A stretch of DNA of 64,000 nt from Longimicrobium sp. (GTDB lineage Bacteria; Gemmatimonadota; Gemmatimonadetes; Longimicrobiales; Longimicrobiaceae). This document shows, piece by piece, positions 19,343 to 27,730 of the stretch. The number at the start of each line of letters is the position of its first letter. Within the stretch, counting starts at the first letter, position 1. A program made the translations under genes and the position numbers. A model generated the notes under the pieces. It was not told the origin of the DNA. It saw only the letters and a program-made list of their open reading frames with translations, and made no database searches. The stretch spans positions 1 to 64,000 of the forward strand of contig DASVQP010000101.1 in the NCBI GenBank assembly GCA_036389135.1. The letters are read 5' to 3'.

Positions 19343-19567
19343 TCATGGTTGCGCCGGGTCCGAGCCGTCGCTGAACGCGAGCAGGTCGCCGGGCTGGCAC
19401 TCCAGCGCCTCGCAGATCGCCTCCAGCGTGGAGAAGCGGACCGCGCGCGCCTTGCCGGTCTTGAGGATCGACAGGTTGGCGAGCGTGATCCCGACGCGCT
19501 CGGAGAGCTCCGTGAGCGTCATCCGGCGCGCGTAGAGGACGTCGTCGAGCTTGACGATGATCGGCAT
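19343..19567 (-). CDS. XRE/YozG-type HTH regulator
   Basis: A 74-residue DNA-binding protein consisting of a single helix-turn-helix (MTLTELSERVGITLANLSIL, then FSTLEAICEALECQPGDLL). Such small Cro/C1-type regulators are often encoded with a DUF2975 membrane protein, as here, where the two genes are 1 nt apart. It may bind the 21-bp palindrome at 20138-20158 upstream of the operon and so control its own expression. This is inference from context. Confidence 0.85.
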   Translation of the reverse strand: MPIIVKLDDVLYARRMTLTELSERVGITLANLSILKTGKARAVRFSTLEAICEALECQPGDLLAFSDGSDPAQP

Positions 19568-19568
19568 G

Positions 19569-20093
19569 TCAGACCGTCCCCTGCAGGTCGTCGCGCATGA
19601 GGGCGCCCTGCTCGAAGACGCGGGCGAGCACGAAGAGCAGCAGCACCGCGATCCAGCGCGTGAAGGAGAAGCTCCAATCGACGTCGAGCGGCTGCTCCCT
19701 GGAGGACACGCTGGACGCGATGACACCGACGCCGAGATGCAGGATCTCCAACCCGAGCACCGCCCACGCCATCGTCCGCAGACGCATCGCGTTCTCCACC
19801 ACGAACGGGTCCGACCGGCCTACCGTATCCACCAGCGCCAGGAGGCGCGTGAGGACGACGTGCCCGAGGGGGACCATGACGACCCCGATCGCCATGATGA
19901 GGCGCATGCCCGCGATCAGCGCCGCGTTTTCCTCCGTGGGCGGTACACCGAGCGCCCCGATCACCGGCGTCTCGGCCACAAGCGTGGCGATCAGCAGCGC
20001 CAGGACCAGGAAGCCGACCAGCAGGTTCAGGGCGATCAGTGCCCGGAGGGCTCGCCGGGTGAATCCGAGGGCACCGGGGTTCGGTCGGGGCAC
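19569..20093 (-). CDS. DUF2975 membrane protein
   Basis: A 174-residue integral membrane protein with four hydrophobic segments and the DUF2975 layout: LIALNLLVGFLVLALLI, MRLIMAIGVVMVPLGHVVL, DPFVVENAMRLRTMAWAVLGLEIL and WIAVLLLFVLARVFEQGALMRDD. The NA-RLR-A and ARVFEQG sequences are typical of the family. The function is unknown. It is co-encoded with the adjacent HTH regulator, a recurring pair in many bacteria. An AT-rich promoter region lies just upstream. Confidence 0.85.
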   Translation of the reverse strand: MPRPNPGALGFTRRALRALIALNLLVGFLVLALLIATLVAETPVIGALGVPPTEENAALIAGMRLIMAIGVVMVPLGHVVLTRLLALVDTVGRSDPFVVENAMRLRTMAWAVLGLEILHLGVGVIASSVSSREQPLDVDWSFSFTRWIAVLLLFVLARVFEQGALMRDDLQGTV

Positions 20094-20137
20094 GAGTCCT
20101 GTCCTCCGTTGAAGCTTGAAATGGTTACATCTCGATT

Positions 20138-20158
20138 ATCAATAACTAGAATATTGAT
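20138..20158. promoter_or_regulatory. candidate operator ATCAATA-N7-TATTGAT
   Basis: A perfect 7-bp inverted repeat with a 7-bp spacer lies about 45 nt upstream of the DUF2975 gene. The surrounding sequence (about 20120-20190) is strikingly AT-rich for this genome. On the minus strand a TTGACG...TATTGA promoter-like arrangement (17-bp gap) overlaps it. The adjacent HTH protein is the natural candidate to bind here. Confidence 0.5.
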
Positions 20159-20216
20159 TACCGTCAATAGCCACATCGCTTTCTGGTAAGAACGTGTTGG
20201 TATGGGGACAAGGAAG

Positions 20217-20248
20217 CGCCCCTGCCGCGGACGAGCGCGGCAGGGGCG
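20217..20248 (-). terminator. terminator downstream of trpD
   Basis: A 13-bp perfect stem, CGCCCCTGCCGCG (20217-20229) with CGCGGCAGGGGCG (20236-20248), and a 6-nt loop. Read on the minus strand it is followed by CTTCCTTGT, 26 nt beyond the trpD stop. Confidence 0.7.
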
Positions 20249-20274
20249 ATGTGCATTCGATGAGCGACTGGAGC

Positions 20275-21315
20275 TTACCGTCGCGAAGCGTCGCGGAGGT
20301 GCTGAAGGGCTTCCCAGCCGCGGCCGGCATCGAGGGCGGCGCCGGCGGAGGTGATGCCTTCTTCGAGCGAGGCCACCTGTCCGGAGACGTAGATTGCGGC
20401 GCCGGCGTTGAGTACGACCGCGGCGCGCGCCACGCCCCCCGTCTCGCCGCGCAGCACCGAGACGACGGTGCGGACGTTGTCCTGCGGATCGCCACCCTCG
20501 AGGCCCCTTGCGGTGAAGGGCTCCCAGCCGAGAGTGGCGGGGTCGAAGGTGCGGCGGGTGACGGTGCCGGCGTTCACTTCCAGGATCTCGGTGGTGCCGA
20601 TGGGGCTCACCTCGTCGAGGCCCGGCTGCCCGTGGACGACCAGCGCGCGCTCGTGCCCCAGCTCCGCGAGGGCGCCCGCGATCAGCTCGAGGAGCGCGGG
20701 GTCGGAGACGCCCACCACCTGGCGACGCGCGCCGGCGGGGTTGGTGACGGGGCCCAGGACGTTCATCAGCGTCGGCATCCCCAGTTCGCGGCGGATGGGG
20801 CCCACGTGCTTCATGGCCGGGTGATGGAGCGGCGCGAACATGAAGACGATGCCGCACTCCTCCAGCACCTGCGCCTCGCGGTCCGGCGGCAGGTCCAGCC
20901 GCACGCCGAGCGCCTCCAGCACGTCGGCGCTGCCGCAGCGGGAGGTGAAGGAGCGGTTGCCGTGCTTCGCCACCCGCACCCCCGCCCCGGCGGCCACCAG
21001 CGCCGCCGCGGTGGAGATGTTGAAGGTGGTGATCGCGCCGCCGCCCGTGCCGCAGGTGTCCACCAGCCCCGCCGCGTCGGTGGGAACCGGGATCATCGCA
21101 CGGCGCAGCGCGCGCACGCCCCCCGCCACTTCGCTGGAGACGGCGCCGCGCACGCGGATGGCGACCAGGAGCGCGGCCATCTGCACGGGGGTCGCGCGCC
21201 CCTCCATAACCTCGTTGAAGGCGCGCTCCGCCTCGTCCGCGCTCAGCGGCCGGGTGGCCGCGGCGCGGATCAGCGCCCCCAGGTCGTCGGCGGAGACCGT
21301 GTCTGGAGTCGTCAT
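20275..21315 (-). CDS. trpD: anthranilate phosphoribosyltransferase
   Basis: A 346-residue TrpD. It transfers a phosphoribosyl group from PRPP to anthranilate. Motifs are DTCGTGGG and TTFNISTA (phosphate loop; the common Asp after GTGG is Gly here), AKHGNRS and NVLGPVTNP. DEVSP marks the Mg-binding region near the C-terminus. It is separated from trpCFB by lexA and the DUF2975 module, and no trpE or trpG is seen in the window. A 38-codon frame overlaps its start (ATGA) and may couple its translation. Confidence 0.95.
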   Translation of the reverse strand: MTTPDTVSADDLGALIRAAATRPLSADEAERAFNEVMEGRATPVQMAALLVAIRVRGAVSSEVAGGVRALRRAMIPVPTDAAGLVDTCGTGGGAITTFNISTAAALVAAGAGVRVAKHGNRSFTSRCGSADVLEALGVRLDLPPDREAQVLEECGIVFMFAPLHHPAMKHVGPIRRELGMPTLMNVLGPVTNPAGARRQVVGVSDPALLELIAGALAELGHERALVVHGQPGLDEVSPIGTTEILEVNAGTVTRRTFDPATLGWEPFTARGLEGGDPQDNVRTVVSVLRGETGGVARAAVVLNAGAAIYVSGQVASLEEGITSAGAALDAGRGWEALQHLRDASRR

Positions 21316-21428
21316 CCGGCCACCTGGGACACGTGCTCCGCCAGGCCGACGCAGAGCGCCACCAGCCGGAGCCGTTCCACCTCGTAGTCGTGCACCGTAC
21401 TCGAGCGGAAGTGGGTGATGTCAAGCAC
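21312..21428 (-). CDS. possible small gene coupled to trpD
   Basis: A 38-codon frame from a GTG (MLDITHFRSSTVHDYEVE at its start, AEHVSQVAG at its end). Its TGA overlaps the trpD ATG. A second GTG eight codons upstream could also serve as start. The composition is protein-like and not repeat-like. It has no Trp codons, so it is not a classical attenuation leader peptide. No clear Shine-Dalgarno sequence is seen. It could be a real small protein or only a coupling leader. Confidence 0.35.
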   Translation of the reverse strand: MLDITHFRSSTVHDYEVERLRLVALCVGLAEHVSQVAG

Positions 21429-21472
21429 CCCGGAAGGTGCCTGCGGCACACCAGTGTGGAAGGGATCGTTGA

Positions 21473-21501
21473 ATGATGCCGCAGGCGCCGTTCCGTGTCA
21501 A
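21473..21501 (-). promoter_or_regulatory. candidate trpD promoter
   Basis: Read on the minus strand, TTGACA (21501-21496) is a perfect -35. CATCAT (21478-21473) follows after 17 bp as the -10. The transcript would start about 40 nt before the 38-codon leader frame. Confidence 0.5.
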
Positions 21502-21714
21502 TCGGGGAGTGCGCGCACCTTTCGGCTCACCGCCCGGATGGACGCTGTTGCTGAGGGATGGTGGCGCGCCAGGGCCGCACATTTCATCGCCCTTGTGATC
21601 CGGCCGTTCTGGATGCAACCTTGCGCCCGAGATGGCAGGCGTTTCGGCGCGCCTGCCACATGCGCGCCCCGGGCCCGCGGCGCGAAAGACCAAACAGGGG
21701 CAGGAGCGGCTCCG

Positions 21715-22563
21715 ATGATCAACTCGTCCCACCCGATGAACGCGGTGTCCGCGGCGCTGGTGCTGTGCATGTCGCCGATCCTCCTGCTCCTGGGGATCGT
21801 AGGCTCGCTGGCGGACACGGGCGAGATGCGCGGCGTGTTCATCATGATGGCCTTCGCGGGCCTGGTCCTGCTGCTCAGCGGCATCCACATGCTGGTGAAG
21901 TGGCGGCGCGCCGTCGTCGATGAGACCGCGCACCAGAACGCCATCCGCGCGGCCGTCGGCTCGCGTCCCACCGCCCCCGCACCTCCACACGCCCCGCAAA
22001 CGGCGCCCGCCGTGGCCGCGCGCCCGGGCGCCGTGGCACCCGATCCTGTCCCGCTCACACTCCCCAGCGGCGAGCGGGTGCTGGCGCACTGGGTGTACGA
22101 GCCGGGCGAATGGAGCGGCTACACCACCGCCGAGGTGAAGCGGCGCAAGGGGGAGTGGGTCGGCGGCACCATCGTCATCATGGTGGCGGGTCTCGTGAGC
22201 AGCAGCGGCGGCGGCCAGGAGGGGAGGACGATGCTCATGGCCACCGCGATACTGGCGGTGATAATCCTGGTGGGCGGGATGCTGATGGCGAAGGGCGACC
22301 ACCAGGCGAACGTCTCGGGCCCCGGCGAGGCCATCATCACCCCCTCGGCCATCATGCTCAACGGCCGCTACCACGTGCTGCGGAACGACACCTACCGCTT
22401 CCAGGGCGTGCGCTTCGACGAGGCGGCGACGCCTCCCCAGCTCGAGTTCACCATCGGCTGGAGCACCCGCTCCGGCCCTGCTCGCGACAACATCCGCATC
22501 CCCGTTCCCGCGGGCCGCGAGGAGGAGGCGCGGGAAGTGGTCGCCCTCTTCTCCCGCCGCTGA
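21715..22563 (+). CDS. hypothetical membrane protein
   Basis: A 282-residue protein with two hydrophobic segments near the N-terminus (about 10-60), a Pro/Ala-rich linker (about 80-115), two more hydrophobic segments at about 155-200 (GGTIVIMVAGLVSSS; MLMATAILAVIILVGGMLM) and a C-terminal polar domain. I do not recognise the family. AGGAG 8 nt before the ATG decides the start; the open frame extends far upstream but without coding character. It stands alone between trpD and truA. Confidence 0.6.
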   Translation: MINSSHPMNAVSAALVLCMSPILLLLGIVGSLADTGEMRGVFIMMAFAGLVLLLSGIHMLVKWRRAVVDETAHQNAIRAAVGSRPTAPAPPHAPQTAPAVAARPGAVAPDPVPLTLPSGERVLAHWVYEPGEWSGYTTAEVKRRKGEWVGGTIVIMVAGLVSSSGGGQEGRTMLMATAILAVIILVGGMLMAKGDHQANVSGPGEAIITPSAIMLNGRYHVLRNDTYRFQGVRFDEAATPPQLEFTIGWSTRSGPARDNIRIPVPAGREEEAREVVALFSRR

Positions 22564-22641
22564 GCCTCCGCGGCCAGCTATTGCTGAGTCGAGACGGGAG
22601 ATGCGCTTGACAGCACCGGGCGCGCGGGTAGCTTTCGCCGC

Positions 22642-23451
22642 GTGAACGCCCCTGACTTCCACCGCATCCGCCTCACCCTCCACTACGACGGGCGCGAGTT
22701 CCACGGCTGGCAGGTGCAGCCGGGGCAGCGCACGGTGCAGGGCGAGGTCGAGCGCGTCCTCACCCGCCTGCTGGACCGGCCGTCGCAGGTGGTGGGGTCG
22801 GGGCGCACCGACCGCGGAGTGCACGCCACCGGGCAGGTGGCCGCCTGCGACGTCCCGCTCAAGTGGACGCCGCACGCCCTTCGCCGCGCCCTCAACGCGC
22901 TGCTGCCGGGCGACGTGTGGGTGGCCGAAGCCGATTCCGCGCTCCCCGGCTTCCACCCGCGCTACGACGCCGCCGCCCGTTCGTACCTGTATCGCGTGGG
23001 GCTCTCCCCCGAGGCCGACTCTCCCTTCCGCTCCCCCTGGTGCTGGCCGCTCGCCCGCCCCGTGGACCTGGGCGCGATGGAGCGCGCCGCGGCCGCCATC
23101 GTGGGCGAGCACTCCTTTCTGCGCTTCGCCAAGGCCGGGCAGGAGGAGCGCGGCGACCGCTGCATCGTCAGCGAGGCGCGCTGGGAGCCGTGGGAGGGGG
23201 TGGGGCTCAAGTTCCACGTGACCGCCAACCGCTTCCTCCACCACATGGTGCGCTACCTGGTGGGGACGCTGGTGGACATCGGGCTCGGGGAGCGCCCGGA
23301 AGGGGACATGGCCGCGCTCCTGGAGCAGCGCGAGGGGCTGGAAACCTCGCCCCCCGCGCCGCCGGAAGGGCTCTTCCTCGCCGCCGTCACCTATCCACCG
23401 AACGCGGGGGCGGAGCGCAGGCCGCGCGGCCCCCGCCTGGTTCCGTCCTAG
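22642..23451 (+). CDS. truA: tRNA pseudouridine(38-40) synthase
   Basis: A 269-residue TruA, which isomerises uridines 38-40 in the anticodon arm of tRNAs. The catalytic Asp is in GSGRTDRGVHATGQVA. YDGREFHGWQVQPGQRTVQG, AALNALLP-like sequence (RALNALLPGDVWV) and RFLHHMVRYLVGTL are further family signatures. The GTG start fits the usual N-terminus. purB follows after 11 nt, so the two genes are probably co-transcribed. Confidence 0.94.
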   Translation: MNAPDFHRIRLTLHYDGREFHGWQVQPGQRTVQGEVERVLTRLLDRPSQVVGSGRTDRGVHATGQVAACDVPLKWTPHALRRALNALLPGDVWVAEADSALPGFHPRYDAAARSYLYRVGLSPEADSPFRSPWCWPLARPVDLGAMERAAAAIVGEHSFLRFAKAGQEERGDRCIVSEARWEPWEGVGLKFHVTANRFLHHMVRYLVGTLVDIGLGERPEGDMAALLEQREGLETSPPAPPEGLFLAAVTYPPNAGAERRPRGPRLVPS

Positions 23452-23462
23452 ACAGAAGGCCC

Positions 23463-24899
23463 ATGGCATCCGACCGCTACTCCAATCCGCTGACCGAGCG
23501 CTACGCCTCGGCCGAGATGAGCCTGATCTTCTCGCCGCGGTTCAAGTTCGGCACCTGGCGGCGGCTCTGGCTGGCGCTGGCGGAGGCGGAGAAGGAGCTG
23601 GGCCTCCCCATCCCCGACGAGGCGATCGAGGCGCTGCGGGCCAATCTGGACAACGTGGACACGAAGCGCGCCGCCGAGCTGGAGCGCGAGCTGCGCCACG
23701 ACGTGATGGCGCACGTCCACCACCTGGGCGAACAGGCGCCGGCCGCGCGCGCCATCATCCACCTGGGCGCCACCAGCGCGTACGTGGGCGACAACACGGA
23801 CCTGATCCAGCACCGCGAGGCGCTGAAGCTGGTGCGCGCCCGCCTCGTGGCCACCGTGGCGGCGCTGGCCGAGTTCGCGCGCGAGCACCGGTCCCTGGCC
23901 ACGCTGGGCTTCACCCACTTCCAGCCGGCGCAGCCCACCACGGTCGGCAAGCGCGCCACGCTCTGGATCCAGGACCTGCTGCTGGACCTGGAGGAGGTTG
24001 AGTTCCGCCTGGACACCCTGCGCTTCCGCGGCGTGCGCGGCACCACGGGGACGCAGGCGTCGTTCATGGACCTGTTCGAGGGCGACGGCGAGCGGGTGGA
24101 GCGCCTCAACCGGCTGGTGGCGCGGAAGATGGGCTTCGACAAGGTATACGGCGTCACCGGGCAGACGTACACGCGCAAGACGGACGCATCGTGCCTGGCG
24201 ACGCTGGCGGGGATCGCGGAGAGCGCCTCCAAGTTCGCCAACGACATGCGCCTGCTGGGGCACCTCAAGGAGGTGGAGGAGCCGTTCGAGGAGCACCAGA
24301 TCGGCTCGTCGGCCATGCCTTACAAGCGCAACCCCATGCGCAGCGAGCGGATCAACGCGCTGGCCCGCCACGTCATCGTCCTCTCGCTGGACCCGGCCTT
24401 CACCGCGGCCTCGCAGTGGTTCGAGCGCACGCTGGACGACTCGGCCAACAAGCGGATCGCAGTCCCCGAGGCGTACCTGGGGACGGACTCGGTGCTCCTG
24501 CTGATGCACAACGTCGCGGGCGGGATGGTGGTGCACCCGATGATGATCCACCGACGCCTGATGGAGGAGCTCCCCTTCATGGCGACGGAGAACCTGATGA
24601 TGCGCGCCGCCAAGCGCGGCGGCGACCGCCAGGAGCTGCACGAGCGCGTCCGAAAGCACTCCGTCGCCGCGGGCCACCGCATCAAGGCCGAGGGCCTCTC
24701 CAACGACCTCCTCGACCGCATCGCCGCCGACGGCGCGTTCGGCGTCACGCGCGAGGAGCTGGAGGAGGACCTGCGCCCCGAGCTGTACGTGGGCCGCGCT
24801 CCGGAGCAGGTGGACGAGTTCCTCGCGGAGTGGGTGGAGCCGGTGCTGGCGCGGTATCCGGAGGCGGGGAGCGGGGCGGTGCCGGAGCTGCGGGTGTAG
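23463..24899 (+). CDS. purB: adenylosuccinate lyase
   Basis: A 478-residue member of the fumarase/aspartase superfamily. It releases fumarate in two steps of purine synthesis (SAICAR to AICAR, adenylosuccinate to AMP). The signature loop SSAMPYKRNP with the catalytic Ser is visible, as are the His of TSAYVGDNTD and GFTHFQPAQPTTVGKR. The N-terminus YSNPLTERYAS resembles the eukaryote-like PurB subgroup. The stop is followed directly by a repeat cluster. Confidence 0.95.
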   Translation: MASDRYSNPLTERYASAEMSLIFSPRFKFGTWRRLWLALAEAEKELGLPIPDEAIEALRANLDNVDTKRAAELERELRHDVMAHVHHLGEQAPAARAIIHLGATSAYVGDNTDLIQHREALKLVRARLVATVAALAEFAREHRSLATLGFTHFQPAQPTTVGKRATLWIQDLLLDLEEVEFRLDTLRFRGVRGTTGTQASFMDLFEGDGERVERLNRLVARKMGFDKVYGVTGQTYTRKTDASCLATLAGIAESASKFANDMRLLGHLKEVEEPFEEHQIGSSAMPYKRNPMRSERINALARHVIVLSLDPAFTAASQWFERTLDDSANKRIAVPEAYLGTDSVLLLMHNVAGGMVVHPMMIHRRLMEELPFMATENLMMRAAKRGGDRQELHERVRKHSVAAGHRIKAEGLSNDLLDRIAADGAFGVTREELEEDLRPELYVGRAPEQVDEFLAEWVEPVLARYPEAGSGAVPELRV

Positions 24900-24902
24900 G
24901 GG

Positions 24903-25290
24903 GCCCTCACCCCCCCAGCCCCCCTCTCCCGATAACAGGAGAGGCTGGCGCCTCTTTTTATCGAGGGAGGGGGGAGCGTTCGGTGCGGTTCGGCGGGCGG
25001 CGGTGCGGGGGCGGGCACGGGCGGCCACGCGGGGCCGCCCCTACACGGGTGGGCGCGTTGTGCCGCGGCCGAGGCGCGCAGAGGGGTGGGCAGACCCCCT
25101 ACCGGTTTGGCGCGCCGGGCGGCGATCGAGATGGGGCGAGGGCGGGCGCGATGAATCGCGCCCCTACCAGATCTGCGCGCGCCCCAACGACATACGCCCC
25201 CTCGCCCGATAACGTGAGGGCGCAGCCCTCTCCTGTTATCGAGAGAGGGGGCAGTCGAGTGTAACGGGACGGGGGTGAGGGCCCTCCCCC
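24903..25290. repeat. composite intergenic repeat cluster
   Basis: The cluster opens with GGCCCTCACCCCC and a CCCGATAACAGGAGAGG unit and closes at 25197-25286 with the inverted form (TCTCCTGTTATCGAGAGAG, then GGCAGTCGAGTGTAACGGGA). Between them lie GGGCGGCCACGCGGGGCCGCCCCTAC-like (25019-25045), GTGGGCAGACCCCCTACC (25085-25102) and the palindrome GGGCGCGATGAATCGCGCCC (25144-25163). No gene is seen from 24900 to 25388 apart from these repeats. Confidence 0.75.
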
Positions 25291-25388
25291 CCCGACACCC
25301 CCCGTCCGTTTCCGCGTACCCCACCCGGTCTGGCCCACCGCCGGCCCAGCCGCACGCGGCACCACATCCTGCCCCACCCACAGTACCT

Positions 25389-26339
25389 ATGAGCCACACA
25401 CTGCTGCTGGAAGGCGTGTCCAAGCGCTATTCCGGGCACACCGCGGTCGACAACCTTTCCCTGGCGGTGCCGCCGGGGACCATCTACGGCATCCTGGGGC
25501 CCAACGGCGCGGGGAAGTCCACCACGCTGCGCATGGTGATGAACATCATCATCCGCGACTCCGGAACCATCTCGCTGCTCGGCGCCGATCCGGAAAAGGA
25601 TCGCTCCGTGCTGCGCCGCGTCGGCTTCCTGCCCGAGGAGCGCGGGCTCTACAAGAAGATGACGGTGCTGGACGTGATCGTCTTCTTCGCGCAGATCAAG
25701 GGCGTCGAAGTGAAGCAGGCGCGCGCCGAGGCCGGCCGCTGGCTGGAGCGGATGAGCCTGGGCGACTGGCGCGGCGCCAAGGTGGAGACGCTCTCCAAGG
25801 GGATGCAGCAAAAGGTGCAGTTCATCGCCACCGTCATCCACCAGCCCGAGCTCCTGATCCTGGACGAGCCGCAGTCTGGGCTCGATCCGGTCAACCAGGA
25901 GGTGCTGCGCGACACCATCCTCCAGCACCGCAAGGACGGCAAGACGGTCATCTTCAGCACGCACAACATGGAGCAGGCGGAGCAGCTCTGCGAGCACGTA
26001 TGCATCATTGCGCAGGGACGCAAGGTGCTGGACGGGCGGCTGCGCGACATCCGCCGCGAGAACATGGGGAACGCGTACCGCGTGCAGTTCGAGGGCGAGT
26101 CGCCGGCGGCGGAGGCGTTCATGGCGGCCGGGCGCTTCGGGGCGGCGGCGCGCGAGGGGGAGGAGTGGAGGCTGGAACTGGCGCCGGGCACCGACACACG
26201 CGCCCTGCTCGCCGCCCTCAACGACCTGGACGCGCCGCTCGTCCGCTTCCAGCGCGAGGAGCCCTCGCTGCACGACATCTTCGTCAGCCGCGTGGCCGGT
26301 GCCGCGCAGACCCGCCGCGTTGAGGTAGCCCATGTCTAA
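25389..26339 (+). CDS. ABC transporter ATP-binding protein (NatA-like)
   Basis: A 316-residue ATPase. The Walker A is GPNGAGKSTTL, the Q-loop/Pro region is GFLPEERGLYKKM, the signature is LSKGMQQKVQF, the Walker B is LLILDEPQSGLDP and the switch His is in IFSTHNMEQ. LSKG replaces the usual LSGG, which is common in the NatA/YhaQ group. A C-terminal domain of about 90 residues follows the nucleotide-binding domain, as in that group. The gene overlaps the permease gene by 8 nt. Na+ or drug efflux is the family's usual role; the substrate here is unknown. Confidence 0.88.
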   Translation: MSHTLLLEGVSKRYSGHTAVDNLSLAVPPGTIYGILGPNGAGKSTTLRMVMNIIIRDSGTISLLGADPEKDRSVLRRVGFLPEERGLYKKMTVLDVIVFFAQIKGVEVKQARAEAGRWLERMSLGDWRGAKVETLSKGMQQKVQFIATVIHQPELLILDEPQSGLDPVNQEVLRDTILQHRKDGKTVIFSTHNMEQAEQLCEHVCIIAQGRKVLDGRLRDIRRENMGNAYRVQFEGESPAAEAFMAAGRFGAAAREGEEWRLELAPGTDTRALLAALNDLDAPLVRFQREEPSLHDIFVSRVAGAAQTRRVEVAHV

Positions 26340-27591
26340 CGTCTGGATCGTACTGAAGCGCGAGTTCATGGAGCGGGTGAGGACGAAGAGCTTCCTCCTC
26401 GCCACCTTTCTCTTCCCCATCTTCATCATCGGCTTAAACGTCCTTCCGCACCTGATGAGCGGGGAGGAGACCGTGCGGCACGTGGTGGTGGTGGACGAGG
26501 CGCCCCCCGGGATGGCGCAGATGGTGGTCGCCTCGCTCACGCCCGAGCGGGAAGGGCGCAGCTACAGGCTGGAGGTGGTGCGGCAGCCGCTCGCGCAGGT
26601 GCAGGCGGGGCTCCGCGAGCGCATCACCCGCAAGGAGATCGACGGCTACCTCCACCTGCCGGCCGACGTGGTGACGAGCAGCCAGGTGGCGTACCGCGCT
26701 CGCAACGTTTCCAATCTGGACGTGATGTCGGACATCCGCCGCGCGGCTTCGCAGGCGGTGCAGGAGACGCGGCTGCGCACGGCCGGCCTGCAGGCCACCG
26801 ACGTCCGCGCGCTGCTCCGCCCGGTGGAAGTGAGCACCGCGCGCGTCACCGCGACGGGCGAGGAGGGGGGGAGCGCGATCGTCACCTTCTTCGCCGCGTA
26901 CGCCATGGCGATGCTGATGTGGCTGATGGTGTTCCTGTACGGCGTCAACGTGATGCGAAGCGTGCTGGAGGAGAAGACGAACCGCATCGTGGAGGTGCTG
27001 GTGAGCTCGATGAAGGCGAGCGACCTGATGATGGGGAAGATCCTGGGCGTCGGCCTGGTGGCGCTCCTGCAGGTGGCGATCTGGGTGGTGCTGATCGCGA
27101 CGGGGCTCACCATTGCGGGGCAGCGCCTCAAGAGCGGCGGCGCGGCGAGCATCATGGCCGGGCTGAAGCTGACGCCGCAGGCGGGAATCACGTTGCTCTC
27201 CTTCTTCGTGCTGGGATTCTTTCTGTACGCCGCCGTCTTCGCGGCGATCGGCGCGGCTGTGACGACGGACCAGGAGGGGCAGCAGTTCCAGACCTTTGCC
27301 ATGGTCCCGCTGATGCTGCCGGTGCTCTTCTTCCCCAAGGTCATCGGTGACCCGCTGGGCACCACCGCGACCGTGCTGGGGCTGGTTCCCTTTACCGCGC
27401 CCGTCGCCAACGCGATGCGGCTGGGGAGCACGGAGATCCCCGTGACGCAGGTGATCGCGTCGCTGGTGATGCTGGCGCTGACCACCGTGCTCGTGGTGTG
27501 GATCGCGGGGAAGATCTACCGCTTCGGCATCCTCAGCACGGGCAGGAAGGCCTCGCTGGCGGACATCGGGCGGTGGATGCGCGCCGCCTGA
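26332..27591 (+). CDS. ABC-2 type permease (NatB-like)
   Basis: A 419-residue permease. One transmembrane helix lies near the N-terminus (FLLATFLFPIFIIGLNVL), followed by a large extracytoplasmic domain (about 45-180) and five or six helices in the C-terminal half. The sequence NVMRSVLEEKTNRIVEVLVSS is the hallmark of the NatB/YhaP group. It forms the membrane partner of the preceding ATPase; the overlap suggests stoichiometric expression. Substrate unknown; Na+ export is the best-studied role. Confidence 0.85.
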   Translation: MSNVWIVLKREFMERVRTKSFLLATFLFPIFIIGLNVLPHLMSGEETVRHVVVVDEAPPGMAQMVVASLTPEREGRSYRLEVVRQPLAQVQAGLRERITRKEIDGYLHLPADVVTSSQVAYRARNVSNLDVMSDIRRAASQAVQETRLRTAGLQATDVRALLRPVEVSTARVTATGEEGGSAIVTFFAAYAMAMLMWLMVFLYGVNVMRSVLEEKTNRIVEVLVSSMKASDLMMGKILGVGLVALLQVAIWVVLIATGLTIAGQRLKSGGAASIMAGLKLTPQAGITLLSFFVLGFFLYAAVFAAIGAAVTTDQEGQQFQTFAMVPLMLPVLFFPKVIGDPLGTTATVLGLVPFTAPVANAMRLGSTEIPVTQVIASLVMLALTTVLVVWIAGKIYRFGILSTGRKASLADIGRWMRAA

Positions 27592-27605
27592 CCTGAACTG
27601 CTGGC

Positions 27606-27668
27606 CTCACGCGGAGGCGCAGAGACGCAGGAGAGCTCGCGGAGCGCTCCTGCGTCTCTTTGCGTCTG
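27606..27668. repeat. IHR-type inverted repeat, copy 3
   Basis: TCACGCGGAGGCGCAGAGACGCAGGAGAG-like left arm (27608-27636) faces CTCCTGCGTCTCTTTGCGTCT (27648-27668), with a short GC-rich centre that can form its own hairpin. It lies 15 nt after the permease stop and just before the amidohydrolase gene. Confidence 0.7.
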
Positions 27669-27730
27669 CCGGTATGGGTCGTGCGGTCGCGGGGGGAATT
27701 GCGGACGAACTCCCCACAACGGAACCGCCG

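Noticed and set aside
19245-19346. Longer start of the four-helix membrane protein overlapping the HTH stop (ATGA)
   Set aside because: The added residues are low-complexity, while AAGGAG precedes the internal ATG. It is kept as an alternative.
24903-25290. Possible CRISPR array from repeated short units
   Set aside because: The units are palindromic, of different families and irregularly spaced, with no uniform spacers and no cas genes in the window.
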